Assembly: GCA_019414025.1 (NCBI GenBank)
Contig: DXMU01000009.1
Coordinates: 1-33,425 of the forward strand
From: Collinsella sp.
GTDB lineage: Bacteria; Actinomycetota; Coriobacteriia; Coriobacteriales; Coriobacteriaceae
Reading direction: 5' to 3'
Length of the DNA stretch: 33,425 nt
Each line of letters opens with the position of its first letter. Position 1 is the first letter of the stretch. Below the pieces are notes generated by a model that did not search any database, had not been told where the DNA came from, and saw only the letters and a list, made by a program, of their open reading frames with translations. Made by a program: the position numbers and the translations under genes. Below, piece by piece: positions 1 through 7,806 of the stretch.

Positions 1-1
1 C

Positions 2-295
2 AACAAGCGCGAACTCAACGCGCGCGAGCGTTCGGGTATCATGGAAGCGCTGGCGAGCGCGCGGACGCTCATGCGCGACGTGCTGCTGACGCTTCAGGAT
101 GAGGCGGCCGACGTCGTGAACGAGGATGTGCGCGACACGATCGGTCGGCTTGCCGCCGCGACCAATGTTGCGGGTGCCACCCAGGCGCTCGAGGCGGTTG
201 CCACCGCTGAGCGCAACATCGCCAGAAACGTTACTCCCCAGCTGGCCATCGAGGTCATGCTGTTCGATATCAGGAAGGCACTGAAATGCCGTTAG
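2..295 (+). CDS. holB: DNA polymerase III delta' subunit, C-terminal end (partial)
   Basis: The frame is open from the window edge (first full codon at 2) and ends with TAG at 293-295, so only the last 97 residues are present. This would be the C-terminal helical domain of the clamp-loader delta' subunit, which helps load the beta clamp at the replication fork. The fragment is all-helical with no catalytic motif. The call rests mainly on context: it overlaps the next gene by 10 bases, and that gene is ricT/yaaT, which follows holB in many Gram-positive genomes (tmk-holB-yaaT order). A different helical protein cannot be excluded from this piece alone. Confidence 0.65.
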   Translation, partial: NKRELNARERSGIMEALASARTLMRDVLLTLQDEAADVVNEDVRDTIGRLAAATNVAGATQALEAVATAERNIARNVTPQLAIEVMLFDIRKALKCR

Positions 296-1986
296 TCGTA
301 CCCGTTAAGTTTACCTACGCCTCGCGCGACCTGTGGTTCGACCCACAGGATCTGGATATCCTCGAGGCCGATTATGCCATTTGTTCTACCGAGCGCGGAA
401 CCGAGATCGGCCTGGTCACGGCCGATCCCTTCGAGGTGCCGCAAGACGAGATCGGTCAGCCGCTCAAGCCCGTGCTGCGCGTGGCGAGCGACATCGACCT
501 GCAGCTTGCCGACGACCTGGCTATCCAAGGTGACGAGGCCATGGTCGACTTCCGCCGCCTGGTCAAGGAGCTCGACCTCGAGATGAAGCCGGTCGGCGTC
601 GAGTACCTGTTTGGCGGCGAGAAGGCCGTGTTCTACTTTGCTGCCGAGGAACGCGTCGATTTCCGTCAGCTCGTCAAGGACCTGTCCTCGACGCTGCACA
701 TTCGCGTCGACATGCGCCAGATTGGCGTGCGTGACGAGACCCGCCTGGTGGGCGGCTATGCCCAGTGCGGCCAGGAGCTCTGCTGCACACGCTTTGGCGG
801 ACAGTTTGAGCCGGTTTCGATCCGCATGGCAAAAGAGCAGGACCTGCCGCTCAACTCGTCCAAGATTAGCGGGGTCTGCGGTCGCCTGATGTGCTGCCTG
901 CGCTACGAGTTCGAGGCGTACAAGGACTTTAAGAGCCGCGCGCCCAAAAAGAAGACGCTGATCGATACGCCGCTTGGCAAGGCGCGCATCCAGGAATATG
1001 ACACCCCGCGTGAACAGCTGGTGTTGCGCCTGGAGAACGGCAAAGTCTTTAAGGTCAACCTGGCCGACATGACCTGCTCTGAGGGCTGCAAAAAGAAGGC
1101 CGCCGAGCAGGGCTGCAACTGCCGCCCCGACTGTGTGACGCGCGATGTGCTCGAGCGTATCGAGTCGCCCGAGATGCGCCTGGCGCTTATGGAGCTCGAC
1201 CGCGAGAACGGCGTCGACGTGGGCGATGGCCTGTCGAGCGCCGACCGTCTGGCCGGTACATCGATGCCCAAGCGCCGTCGTCGCGATGCGGACGCCGATA
1301 CCCGTGCCGGTCAGAGCCAGGGCGAGGGCCGTGGCCGCGGTAAGGGTCGTGGCAAGGCCGAGGCACCCGAGGCTGAGGAGGCTGCCGGTGGCCGTCGTCG
1401 TCGCAAGCGCGCGGGCTCGGGCGATTCTACCGAGGCTGCAGCCGCGGGCAAGAACGCCTCTCGCGAGCGCGAGGTTCAGCAGCCCCAGCAGCAGAATCGC
1501 GGCGGTGGCATGAACCCCACGCGTCGTCGCCGCCGTCATCTGTCGAGCGGGGAGCGCGAGGACGCCTTCCGCGCCGCAGCCGCTCGCGAAGTCGGTGCCG
1601 CCCCCAAGGGTGGTTCGGGTTCCGATACGCCTGCCGACAAGGGTGGCAAGCAGCGCAACGATGACGAGCGCGCCCCGCGTCCGCGTCGTCGCCATTCCTC
1701 GGGCACGCAGCAAAAGCCCTCGGTGCCCTCCGTGGCCGATCAGGTCTCGGATGGCGAGGTCAAGGTCACACGTCGGCGCCCTGGAGATGGCGGAGGGGCG
1801 GCTGCCAAGGCCGCGCGCGGCGCTGCTCGCGACGAACGCGAGTCGCGCGAAGATCGTGGTGGCGAGGGTTCGGCCGACCAGGGTCAGAAGCGCCGTCGCC
1901 GTCGTCGTTCCCGCAAGCCGCGTCAAGATGGTGGCGAGGGCTCGACCCCGTCTTCGTCTGCACCACAACCGCCTACCGGCGAATAA
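286..1986 (+). CDS. ricT: PSP1-domain protein RicT (YaaT) with long basic C-terminal tail
   Basis: This is a 566-residue protein. Residues 1 to about 300 match the PSP1/RicT family; in Bacillus RicT works with RicA and RicF as an iron-sulfur complex that affects RNase Y mRNA processing and development. The family cysteines are visible as C161, C166-C167, C198 and C203-C204. A second cysteine-rich patch follows at C264, C268, C277, C279 and C283. From about residue 326 to the end the protein is low-complexity, with repeated blocks of four to six arginines mixed with Gly, Glu and Ala, which looks like an RNA-binding disordered tail. Bacillus RicT is about 275 residues, so the tail roughly doubles the length. 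The start overlaps holB, which implies translational coupling. Confidence 0.88.
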   Translation: MPLVVPVKFTYASRDLWFDPQDLDILEADYAICSTERGTEIGLVTADPFEVPQDEIGQPLKPVLRVASDIDLQLADDLAIQGDEAMVDFRRLVKELDLEMKPVGVEYLFGGEKAVFYFAAEERVDFRQLVKDLSSTLHIRVDMRQIGVRDETRLVGGYAQCGQELCCTRFGGQFEPVSIRMAKEQDLPLNSSKISGVCGRLMCCLRYEFEAYKDFKSRAPKKKTLIDTPLGKARIQEYDTPREQLVLRLENGKVFKVNLADMTCSEGCKKKAAEQGCNCRPDCVTRDVLERIESPEMRLALMELDRENGVDVGDGLSSADRLAGTSMPKRRRRDADADTRAGQSQGEGRGRGKGRGKAEAPEAEEAAGGRRRRKRAGSGDSTEAAAAGKNASREREVQQPQQQNRGGGMNPTRRRRRHLSSGEREDAFRAAAAREVGAAPKGGSGSDTPADKGGKQRNDDERAPRPRRRHSSGTQQKPSVPSVADQVSDGEVKVTRRRPGDGGGAAAKAARGAARDERESREDRGGEGSADQGQKRRRRRRSRKPRQDGGEGSTPSSSAPQPPTGE

Positions 1987-2050
1987 CGCCCGCGAGCGGA
2001 TTTAACCTGCCTGACCCCAAACGCGTCGGGGTACCATAGCGCTGAATCAA

Positions 2051-2084
2051 CAACCCTCCCTGCGACCGAGCGTAGGGAGGGTTG
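2051..2084 (+). promoter_or_regulatory. Hairpin that contains the comF ribosome binding site
   Basis: A perfect 11-bp inverted repeat (arms 2051-2061 and 2074-2084, 12-base loop) lies between ricT and comF. Its right arm contains AGGGAGGG (2074-2081), the only good Shine-Dalgarno for the comF GTG at 2089. No T-run follows, so it is a poor intrinsic terminator. The fold would hide the ribosome binding site, so it may damp comF translation. That role is inference. Confidence 0.5.
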
Positions 2085-2088
2085 TGTC

Positions 2089-2895
2089 GTGAAGAGACAT
2101 TTGAATGTGTTGGGATGCCTGCAAGGTGTCGGCATCCTGCCGTTTGCGGACGAATTGCTACCGTTTGCCGAGCTGGCGGCGCACGAGGCGCTTGAGGCGT
2201 TGTCGCCTACGCGATGCGCCGGCTGCGAGCGCTCCAGCGCGCTAATTTGCCAAGACTGCTTGGCGGCGCTTGCACTCATCGACCCGCGTTATAGCTGCAC
2301 TCGATGCGGTGCCCCGTTTGGAGACTTGCTGTGCACCGAGTGCTCGGTCGAGGGCTCGTCCTCGGCGATGGCCGAAGAACTCGACCGATGCCTGGCATGT
2401 GCCGTTTACACGCATCCGCTGCCACGGATCATTAAAGCGTACAAAGACGCGGGCGAGCGACGCCTGGCGCCGTATCTGGCAGAGCTGCTATACGACACCG
2501 CCTTACATGCCCAGGTCGCGGCGCCCGAACGCTACGGCGGCGTGTTGTCCGGCGCCGATGCAGTGGTGTTTGTGCCCGCGACGGCGGCGGCGTTTCGGCG
2601 ACGCGGCTTCGATCATATGGAAGCCATCGCGCGCCCATTTTGCGAGCTGTCGGGTGTTCCGTTGCTCGATGCCCTCGTTAAGTACGGCCATGGCGACCAG
2701 CGTGAACTCGGCCGTGAAGAACGCCGCGAGCGTGCCCAAGGCATGTACGAGACCGTTGAGGACGTGCGGGGCCGCCGCCTGCTGCTTATCGACGACGTTA
2801 TCACCACGGGTGCGACGATGGCGGCAGCTTCGGCGGAACTCAAGCGCGCCGGCGCTGCGGCAGTCGATGGCATTGCTATCGCACGTGTTTGGTAG
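2089..2895 (+). CDS. comF: ComF-family phosphoribosyltransferase-like protein
   Basis: This 268-residue protein is of the ComF family, cytoplasmic proteins linked to DNA uptake and recombination in competent bacteria. The N-terminal half has zinc-finger-like cysteine pairs C43/C46, C54/C57, C70/C73 and C82/C85, and C101/C104 follows. The C-terminal phosphoribosyltransferase domain has the PRPP-binding loop LLLIDDVITTGAT at about 231-243. GTG at 2089 is chosen because AGGGAGGG sits 7 bases upstream. The next gene follows after 10 bases, so the two are probably co-transcribed. Whether this organism is naturally competent cannot be told from this gene. Confidence 0.88.
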   Translation: MKRHLNVLGCLQGVGILPFADELLPFAELAAHEALEALSPTRCAGCERSSALICQDCLAALALIDPRYSCTRCGAPFGDLLCTECSVEGSSSAMAEELDRCLACAVYTHPLPRIIKAYKDAGERRLAPYLAELLYDTALHAQVAAPERYGGVLSGADAVVFVPATAAAFRRRGFDHMEAIARPFCELSGVPLLDALVKYGHGDQRELGREERRERAQGMYETVEDVRGRRLLLIDDVITTGATMAAASAELKRAGAAAVDGIAIARVW

Positions 2896-2905
2896 GGGTG
2901 GTTTT

Positions 2906-4015
2906 GTGGCAGTGAAGATTGAGCGGTGTGACGAACCGACAAGCGAGCAACTGGCGGCCTCCATAATTCTGACCGGCGCCTCGGCGCTACGCACGATGCG
3001 CGTCGAGCGCCGACAAATGGGTTACATCAGCTGGAAGGACCTTAATCCCGATGAAGAGCGCCGTGTGCTGCGCACGTCGTCGCCCTCGACCGAGGACATT
3101 TATCTTCCCGACTTGGTGCGGATTGGGGCCGCAAGCGGCGAGGTACAAGAGGATTTGTGCTTGCTGGTAGGGTCTGCAGCACAGCGCCGCCGCATTCTTG
3201 GCGTGAGCTGGTCCGTATGCTCCGGGTTGCCTGCTGGCTCGATTCTAGAGGTGGAACCGGGGGTATACAGCCTATCTCCCGAGGCCCTTTGTGTTGCCAT
3301 CGCCCGCGAGGTCGGCTGTATCCAGGCATTTGCCCTGGCCCAGGAGCTGTGCTCTAAGATTTCACTGAGCGACCGCGGGAAGTATCTGCCTCCCTACACC
3401 TCGCCTGTTACGAATAAACTTGCAAAGGACAAGGACCAGCCAGCAGACGTGGGCTACTTTGAAGTCGAGCCGGCGCTGACGCCCGATCGCCTGGCAGATT
3501 ACCTTGCGGCATGCAAGGGGAATGTGGCCAAACAGCTGCAGCGTCTGTGTCCCTATCTTTCGGAAAACCTGCTCTCGCCCATGGAGTGCATCATGCTCGC
3601 CCTGTTTTCGCTTCCGTTTTCCTATGGCGGGTTTGCCTGCGGACCTTTTAAGACCGACTACAAGGTCGAGTTCGATGACCGTGCGCAGGCAATCTCGGGG
3701 ATGTCCCATGCAGTTTGCGATGCGTATCAAGAAGCAGCCCGGTTTGACCTGGAATACAACGGTGAGCTGGGCCATTCATCCCGGAGGGGACGTATCCATG
3801 ATGAAAAGCGCAACACGGGCTTGATTACTATGGGAATCGAGGTCGCGACGGTCAACAACGAAATGCTCTGTGACATGGAAGCGATGGAAGCACTCGCATG
3901 GCGCATGCACCAGCGTATGCGAAAGCGGTACCGGAATCGTGTCGATGCCCGCAGGAAGAAGCAAGAGGCGTTGCTTAACACGCTGCGGGCGTGTTTTGGG
4001 CTTAAGCCGGTCTAA
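2906..4015 (+). CDS. Uncharacterised protein with Vsr/DUF559-like nuclease motif
   Basis: A 369-residue protein I do not recognise by name. GTG at 2906 is chosen because AGGGGTG lies 5 bases upstream and the start falls just after comF; the frame is open further upstream but only as overlap with comF. The C-terminal third shows D281-x-E283-Y-N-G, then H290, then R296-x-H-D299-x-x-R302 and G305. That spacing resembles the PD-(D/E)xK core of Vsr-like and DUF559 endonucleases. The very C-terminus is Arg/Lys-rich. The N-terminal two thirds has no motif I recognise. Close spacing suggests co-expression with comF. The nuclease assignment is tentative because motif order is the only support. Confidence 0.55.
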   Translation: MAVKIERCDEPTSEQLAASIILTGASALRTMRVERRQMGYISWKDLNPDEERRVLRTSSPSTEDIYLPDLVRIGAASGEVQEDLCLLVGSAAQRRRILGVSWSVCSGLPAGSILEVEPGVYSLSPEALCVAIAREVGCIQAFALAQELCSKISLSDRGKYLPPYTSPVTNKLAKDKDQPADVGYFEVEPALTPDRLADYLAACKGNVAKQLQRLCPYLSENLLSPMECIMLALFSLPFSYGGFACGPFKTDYKVEFDDRAQAISGMSHAVCDAYQEAARFDLEYNGELGHSSRRGRIHDEKRNTGLITMGIEVATVNNEMLCDMEAMEALAWRMHQRMRKRYRNRVDARRKKQEALLNTLRACFGLKPV

Positions 4016-4044
4016 TACGCGTCGAAAATAGAGGGTTAATCATA

Positions 4045-4271
4045 TGCCCTGGCCATAATATGGCAAATATGAGTACTGTCACTAAATCAGTAACAGCAAA
4101 ACCAAGGGATTTAGGACTCGGAGGCGGCGTAAAGTAAGAAGATAATAAACAAATGTAGAATAACTAAGCATCAGGTTGGCGACACTGAGCGCAAAATCTG
4201 TCCGAGAGGCCAAAATTGCGTGTTACTAAATTGGTGGCAGTACTCATATTTGCCATATTTTGACCAGGGCA
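4045..4271. repeat. 227-bp element bounded by 34-bp inverted repeats (MITE-like)
   Basis: Left arm 4045-4078 and right arm 4238-4271 match as inverted repeats at 32 of 34 positions, starting TGCCCTGG and ending CCAGGGCA. Weaker similarity continues inward for about 20 more bases. Each arm carries a short inward-facing frame starting Met-Ala-Asn-Met-Ser-Thr (plus 4060-4137, minus 4256-4164). The interior is AT-rich and has no transposase. I see no clear target-site duplication. It could be a miniature inverted-repeat element or a structural or regulatory repeat. Confidence 0.6.
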
Positions 4272-4286
4272 CCCTAAGAAGGGCGC

Positions 4287-4316
4287 CCCGGAGCTCCCTG
4301 TAGGGGAGTTCCGGGC
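4287..4316 (+). terminator. GC-rich hairpin, possible terminator
   Basis: Arms 4287-4299 and 4302-4315 form a GC-rich stem of about 12 bp with one G-T pair and a tiny loop, followed by TTCA. It resembles the terminator at 5841 but lacks a strong T-run. It may end transcription from 2089-4015 or read-through from the repeat element. Confidence 0.4.
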
Positions 4317-4387
4317 TTCATAGGGGCACGAATAGCCCACTCCGACCTGCAAAATCTGTGCGCACGATGCGAATGACGCCCTTAACC

Positions 4388-4416
4388 TTAAACTTTAGCT
4401 TGAACTTAGCTATAAT
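4388..4416 (+). promoter_or_regulatory. Candidate sigma70-type promoter
   Basis: A perfect TATAAT at 4411-4416 is preceded at 17 bp by TTAAAC (4388-4393). The surrounding 60 bases are AT-rich compared with their neighbours. Transcription would start near 4423 and run toward the lipoprotein gene with a leader of about 325 bases. Confidence 0.5.
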
Positions 4417-4423
4417 GCGCTAC

Positions 4424-4747
4424 GTTCCTACCAGGCTGTGGTTGCGGACGGACGAAATGCCCGTCCTAGTCCAAGACAGACGCGGTCAAAGGGATCCACG
4501 TAAGCGACCGCGTGCGCGCGGCGCGATCATGGCGCGTCCTAGATGTAAGCCGCACCGTCCGTTCTACTTTCTTTGGGGCAATACCGCCTCGCGGGCGAGC
4601 GGGTCAGTCGTGAAGGTGGCTGCGGCCTCCCGAGCAAACACCCCGGTGCGCAAGTGTGGGGTCAAATACCAGGTCAGCTGGTGGGAACAACCCGATATTC
4701 CGCGCAACGCACGGATCGTATACGACACAGAAGGCAGGGTAGTGGAC
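4424..4747 (+). other. Long leader, or N-terminal extension of the lipoprotein gene
   Basis: No independent gene is certain here. The reading frame of the downstream lipoprotein is open back to 4358 and part of it (about 4528-4747) looks coding. However, the lipobox signal peptide requires a start near 4748. The segment can fold: 8-bp arms 4480-4487/4506-4513 and 5-bp arms 4446-4450/4462-4466. It may be a structured mRNA leader or a small separate ORF. I recognise no riboswitch class. Confidence 0.3.
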
Positions 4748-5773
4748 ATGGTGAGGGGCAGCTTGATGCACACGGCTCGGTTGGGTGCTGGGACCGCAGC
4801 GGTCATTGCCGTTTTGGGCCTGAGCGGATGCGCGTTCAACCCGCTGTCTACGTTCACAACTCCCACGATCGACCAGATCGAGTACGAGACTGTCACGCCG
4901 GCGGTGTCGGACGATGCCCTGGTCACTCCCGGAACCCTGACGGTCGCCCTCGATACTTCCGATGCGCCGCAGGCCATGCAGGGCGACGACGGCGAGCTCA
5001 CGGGGTATGCAGTCGACGCTGCCCGCGCCCTCGCAAGCCGCATGGGCCTTAAGGTCGCCTTTGTCGATGCGTCCTCGGCAGGTTCCGCGCTCGGTGACAA
5101 AAAGGCTGATATCTTTATCGGCGAGATCAACTCCACGGATGGGGACGTTAGCTCGCTCGGCACCTGCCTGTACGATGCCGCTTCCGTGTTCGGTAAAACC
5201 AGCGATGGTGGGTCGCTGAGCGTTTCCACCGATACCCTTAACACGTCTACTCTGGGTATCCAGATGTCCTCGGCCTCGCAGGAGGCGCTTGCTAAGCAGA
5301 GCATCACCGCCAACCAAAAGACTTACTCCAACATCAACGAGTGCTTTGAGGCGCTCGAGTCCGGCGAGGTCGACTATGTGATCTGCGACTCCACGGCCGG
5401 CGGCTACCTTGCACGCCTGATGAGCGAGGTCTCCTATGTCGGTGCGCTCGAGGCGCCCTCGACGCTTGGTGTTGCGGGCCTCTCGTCCAATGACGAACTG
5501 TGCCGTGCCGTGAGTGATGCCCTCGACGACATCACGGTCGACGGTACGCTCGAGGCGGTTCACTGCGTCTGGTACGGTCAGATTCCCTACGACCTCACCA
5601 CTAAGACGGTTTCGGGCGCTAACGTGCAACCGGGCGACTCTGAGTCCAGTGAGACCACGTCCTCCGGCAGCGAGTCTTTCGATTCCAACAATGAGACCGC
5701 ATCCTCCGAGGACAAATCGTCCAGTCGGGAGGGCGCTATCACCGACGACGACATTAACAAGCTTAATAGCTAG
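4748..5773 (+). CDS. Solute-binding lipoprotein (family 3, amino-acid type)
   Basis: Taken from ATG 4748 this is a 341-residue protein with a short basic N-terminus, a hydrophobic stretch and a lipobox L25-S-G-C28, so it is predicted to be lipid-anchored outside the membrane. The body resembles extracellular family-3 binding proteins of polar amino-acid ABC transporters: a TLTVALDTSDAPQAM opening strand, a GYAVDAARALASRMG helix and an ESGEVDYVICD segment. The last 45 residues are a Ser/Glu/Asp-rich tail. No permease or ATPase genes are adjacent, so it is an orphan receptor or sensor. GTG at 4742 and more distant starts are in frame; 4748 is preferred because it places the signal peptide correctly. 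Confidence 0.75.
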   Translation: MVRGSLMHTARLGAGTAAVIAVLGLSGCAFNPLSTFTTPTIDQIEYETVTPAVSDDALVTPGTLTVALDTSDAPQAMQGDDGELTGYAVDAARALASRMGLKVAFVDASSAGSALGDKKADIFIGEINSTDGDVSSLGTCLYDAASVFGKTSDGGSLSVSTDTLNTSTLGIQMSSASQEALAKQSITANQKTYSNINECFEALESGEVDYVICDSTAGGYLARLMSEVSYVGALEAPSTLGVAGLSSNDELCRAVSDALDDITVDGTLEAVHCVWYGQIPYDLTTKTVSGANVQPGDSESSETTSSGSESFDSNNETASSEDKSSSREGAITDDDINKLNS

Positions 5774-5791
5774 TTATTGCTAGGGGTGGCG

Positions 5792-5873
5792 TCTCCTATG
5801 CGCTAGGAGAGATGCCTCTTCACGGTTTCAACACGCACTGCCGGGCTTCCCCAATAGGGGAGCCCGGCTTTTT
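5792..5873 (+). terminator. Hairpin followed by intrinsic terminator after the lipoprotein gene
   Basis: A 7-bp hairpin (5792-5798/5804-5810) is followed by a strong stem: left arm 5841-5852, AATA loop, right arm 5857-5867, with one bulge, then a run of five T at 5869-5873. This is a classic Rho-independent terminator. Confidence 0.85.
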
Positions 5874-6090
5874 CATCTCTATAAAACCAGCAGGTCAAAG
5901 CCAATTTTCGGGACCAAATACAAAGTCGCCGGCTCCCTCCTATAGCGCACTTTGCCACAGAAAAGTGCGAGACTTCGGTATGCGGTATCAAGCAATCGTT
6001 ATTCGGGTCTTTGGGAATCCGCGTGATTAAATGCACGGCAATGGGTACATAGCCAGTACAGTAAGTCCCCGAGGCAGATTGGAGCCACGT
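5874..6090 (+). promoter_or_regulatory. hpf upstream region
   Basis: This gene-free stretch before hpf holds no standard promoter that I find convincing. GTGATT (6023-6028), 14 bases, then GGGTAC (6043-6048) loosely resembles a general-stress sigma-B-type promoter, which would suit hpf. GGAG at 6081-6084 is the ribosome binding site. Confidence 0.3.
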
Positions 6091-6675
6091 ATGGATATCA
6101 AGGTTTCTGGACGCAAGACGACGGTAACCGATGCTCTGCGTGCGCATGTGGATGAGAAGATCGGCGAGGCGCTCAAGGTTTTCGATATCGAGCCCATGAC
6201 GGTCGACGTTGTACTTCGCTATGAGAAGAACCCCTCGAACCCCAACCCGGCAATCGTCGAGGTTACGGTTCGCGCCCGCGGTTCGGTGATTCGCGTTGCC
6301 GAGCACGGTGCAGATATGTACGCCGCCATCGACCTCTCCGCCGATAAGGTCACCCGCCAGCTGCGCAAGTTCAAGACCAAGGTCGTGGACAACCGCCAGG
6401 GTGGTGCCAGCGCAGCGGATGTTGCACCGGTCGAGCGTGTCGAGGATCTGGCCGACCTGCTGCTGCCCGAGGAAGAGGACGACCTGCTCGTCCGCGAGAA
6501 GGTCATCGATGTCACCCCGATGACTGAGGAGCAGGCGCTGGTGCAGACCGATCTGCTGGGCCACGACTTCTACGTGTTCGAGAACGCGACGACTGGCCTC
6601 ATCAATGTGGTGTATCACCGTAAGAATGGTGGATATGGCATCATCAAGCCCCGTATCGAAACACTTGACGAGTAA
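6091..6675 (+). CDS. hpf: Ribosome hibernation promoting factor, long form
   Basis: A 194-residue long-form HPF (RaiA/S30AE family), which binds the 30S decoding region and pairs ribosomes into inactive 100S dimers in stationary phase. Residues 1 to about 100 are the S30AE domain, starting MDIKVSGRKTTVTDALRAHV. A linker follows, and residues 140-190 match the C-terminal dimerisation domain, with the conserved GHDFYVFENATTGLINVVYHRKNGGYGIIKP region. ATG 6091 is chosen because GGAG lies 6 bases upstream and the protein then begins exactly at the conserved domain, although the frame is open 60 bases further up. The gene stands alone between terminators. Confidence 0.93.
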   Translation: MDIKVSGRKTTVTDALRAHVDEKIGEALKVFDIEPMTVDVVLRYEKNPSNPNPAIVEVTVRARGSVIRVAEHGADMYAAIDLSADKVTRQLRKFKTKVVDNRQGGASAADVAPVERVEDLADLLLPEEEDDLLVREKVIDVTPMTEEQALVQTDLLGHDFYVFENATTGLINVVYHRKNGGYGIIKPRIETLDE

Positions 6676-6704
6676 AATACGTTAACTTGCATGAGTTAAC
6701 GGTT

Positions 6705-6736
6705 GGCGGCCATCCCATGCGGGTGGCCGCCTTTTT
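6705..6736 (+). terminator. Intrinsic terminator of hpf
   Basis: Arms 6705-6716 and 6721-6731 (GC-rich, one bulge, ATGC loop) are followed by TTTTT at 6732-6736. A small GTTAACT/AGTTAAC inverted repeat (6681-6700) sits just before it. Confidence 0.88.
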
Positions 6737-6754
6737 ACGTAAGGAGTCGCTTTG

Positions 6755-7708
6755 ATGGACAAGGCTGCATCTACCGGCCATTCTGACCGTTGCCGCATCG
6801 TCGTCGATACCTGCTGCGACTTTAGCCCCGAGGTCGCTGCGAATCTCGATGTCGATATCTTGGGTTTTCCCTTCATTATCGATGGCGAGGAGCGCACGGA
6901 TGACATCTGGTCGAGCATCACACCCAAGGAGTTCTACGACCGCATGCGCGCCGGCGCCCGCGTGTCTACCTCGGCGGTGTCGCTCGGTCGCTATATCGAG
7001 TTCTTTACCGAGTGTGCTAAAGAGGGCACGCCCACGGTCTACCTGTGCTTTACCTCGGCGCTGTCGTCGAGCTACAACTCCGCGTGCCAGGCGGCAGATG
7101 CCGTGCGTGCCGAGTATCCCGACTTTGAGCTCTATGTGGTCGACAACGCTCTGCCCTGCGCGACCGGCGCGCTCTTGGCGCTCGAGGCCGTGCGCCAGCG
7201 CTCGGCGGGACTGACCGCCAAGCAGCTGGTCGATTGGGCAAACGAGGCTAAGACCTATGTGCACGGCTACTTTACGCTCGAGAGCTTCGATGCGCTGGCT
7301 GCCGGCGGCCGCATTCCGCCCGCGGCGGCGCAGCTCACGGCAAAGCTCGACGTCAAACCCGAGCTGTCCTACGACCTGGCCGGCTCGCTGTCGCTGATCG
7401 GCGTCAACCGCGGTCGCAAGAAGGCGCTCAAGTCCATTCTCAAGTCGTTCCGCGAGAACTATGTGCCCGATCGCACCATGCCCATCGCCATTATGACGGC
7501 CGATGCCGAAAAGGACGGCGACTGGCTCGAAGCCGCCATCCGCAAGGAGGAGGGCTGCGCCGACGTCACGATCATTCGCAGCTCCGTGGGTCCCACCATC
7601 GGCTCGCACGTGGGCCCCGGCATGGTGGCCTGCGCGTTTTGGGGCAAGAACCGCGCCGACAAGGCGTCGCTTTCCGACCGCATCGCCCGCCGCGTGCGCG
7701 GTCAGTAG
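6755..7708 (+). CDS. DegV-family fatty-acid-binding protein
   Basis: A 317-residue DegV/FakB-family protein. These cytosolic proteins bind a fatty acid and present it to the FakA kinase for phosphorylation. Family features are VVDTCCDFSPEVAANL near the N-terminus, RVSTSAVS, the LCFTSALSSSYNSA lipid-contact segment, and GYFTLESFDALAAGGRI before the second domain. Length is typical for the family (about 280-320). ATG 6755 is chosen because AAGGAG sits 8 bases upstream; a TTG one codon earlier is possible. No fakA partner is nearby, which is usual for scattered degV paralogues. Confidence 0.88.
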   Translation: MDKAASTGHSDRCRIVVDTCCDFSPEVAANLDVDILGFPFIIDGEERTDDIWSSITPKEFYDRMRAGARVSTSAVSLGRYIEFFTECAKEGTPTVYLCFTSALSSSYNSACQAADAVRAEYPDFELYVVDNALPCATGALLALEAVRQRSAGLTAKQLVDWANEAKTYVHGYFTLESFDALAAGGRIPPAAAQLTAKLDVKPELSYDLAGSLSLIGVNRGRKKALKSILKSFRENYVPDRTMPIAIMTADAEKDGDWLEAAIRKEEGCADVTIIRSSVGPTIGSHVGPGMVACAFWGKNRADKASLSDRIARRVRGQ

Positions 7709-7806
7709 GCAAGTAACGCGGCCGTAATCGATCCCAACTCACAGCCCAAACGCTGGCACCGAGTATTCAACCTGGTAACAACACCCAACCCAAAAGGAAA
7801 GGTTTC

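Noticed and set aside
292..1968. Long open frame on the minus strand opposite ricT (558 residues).
   Set aside because: It mirrors a GC-rich gene, has a repetitive Ala/Leu/Arg composition, no ribosome binding site and no domain. The plus-strand protein has clear family motifs.
4668..4677. ACCAGGTCAG, as in the conserved loop of signal recognition particle RNA.
   Set aside because: The following GTCCGGAAGGAAGCAGC-type core is absent, so there is no SRP RNA here. RNase P and tmRNA hallmarks were also looked for and not seen.
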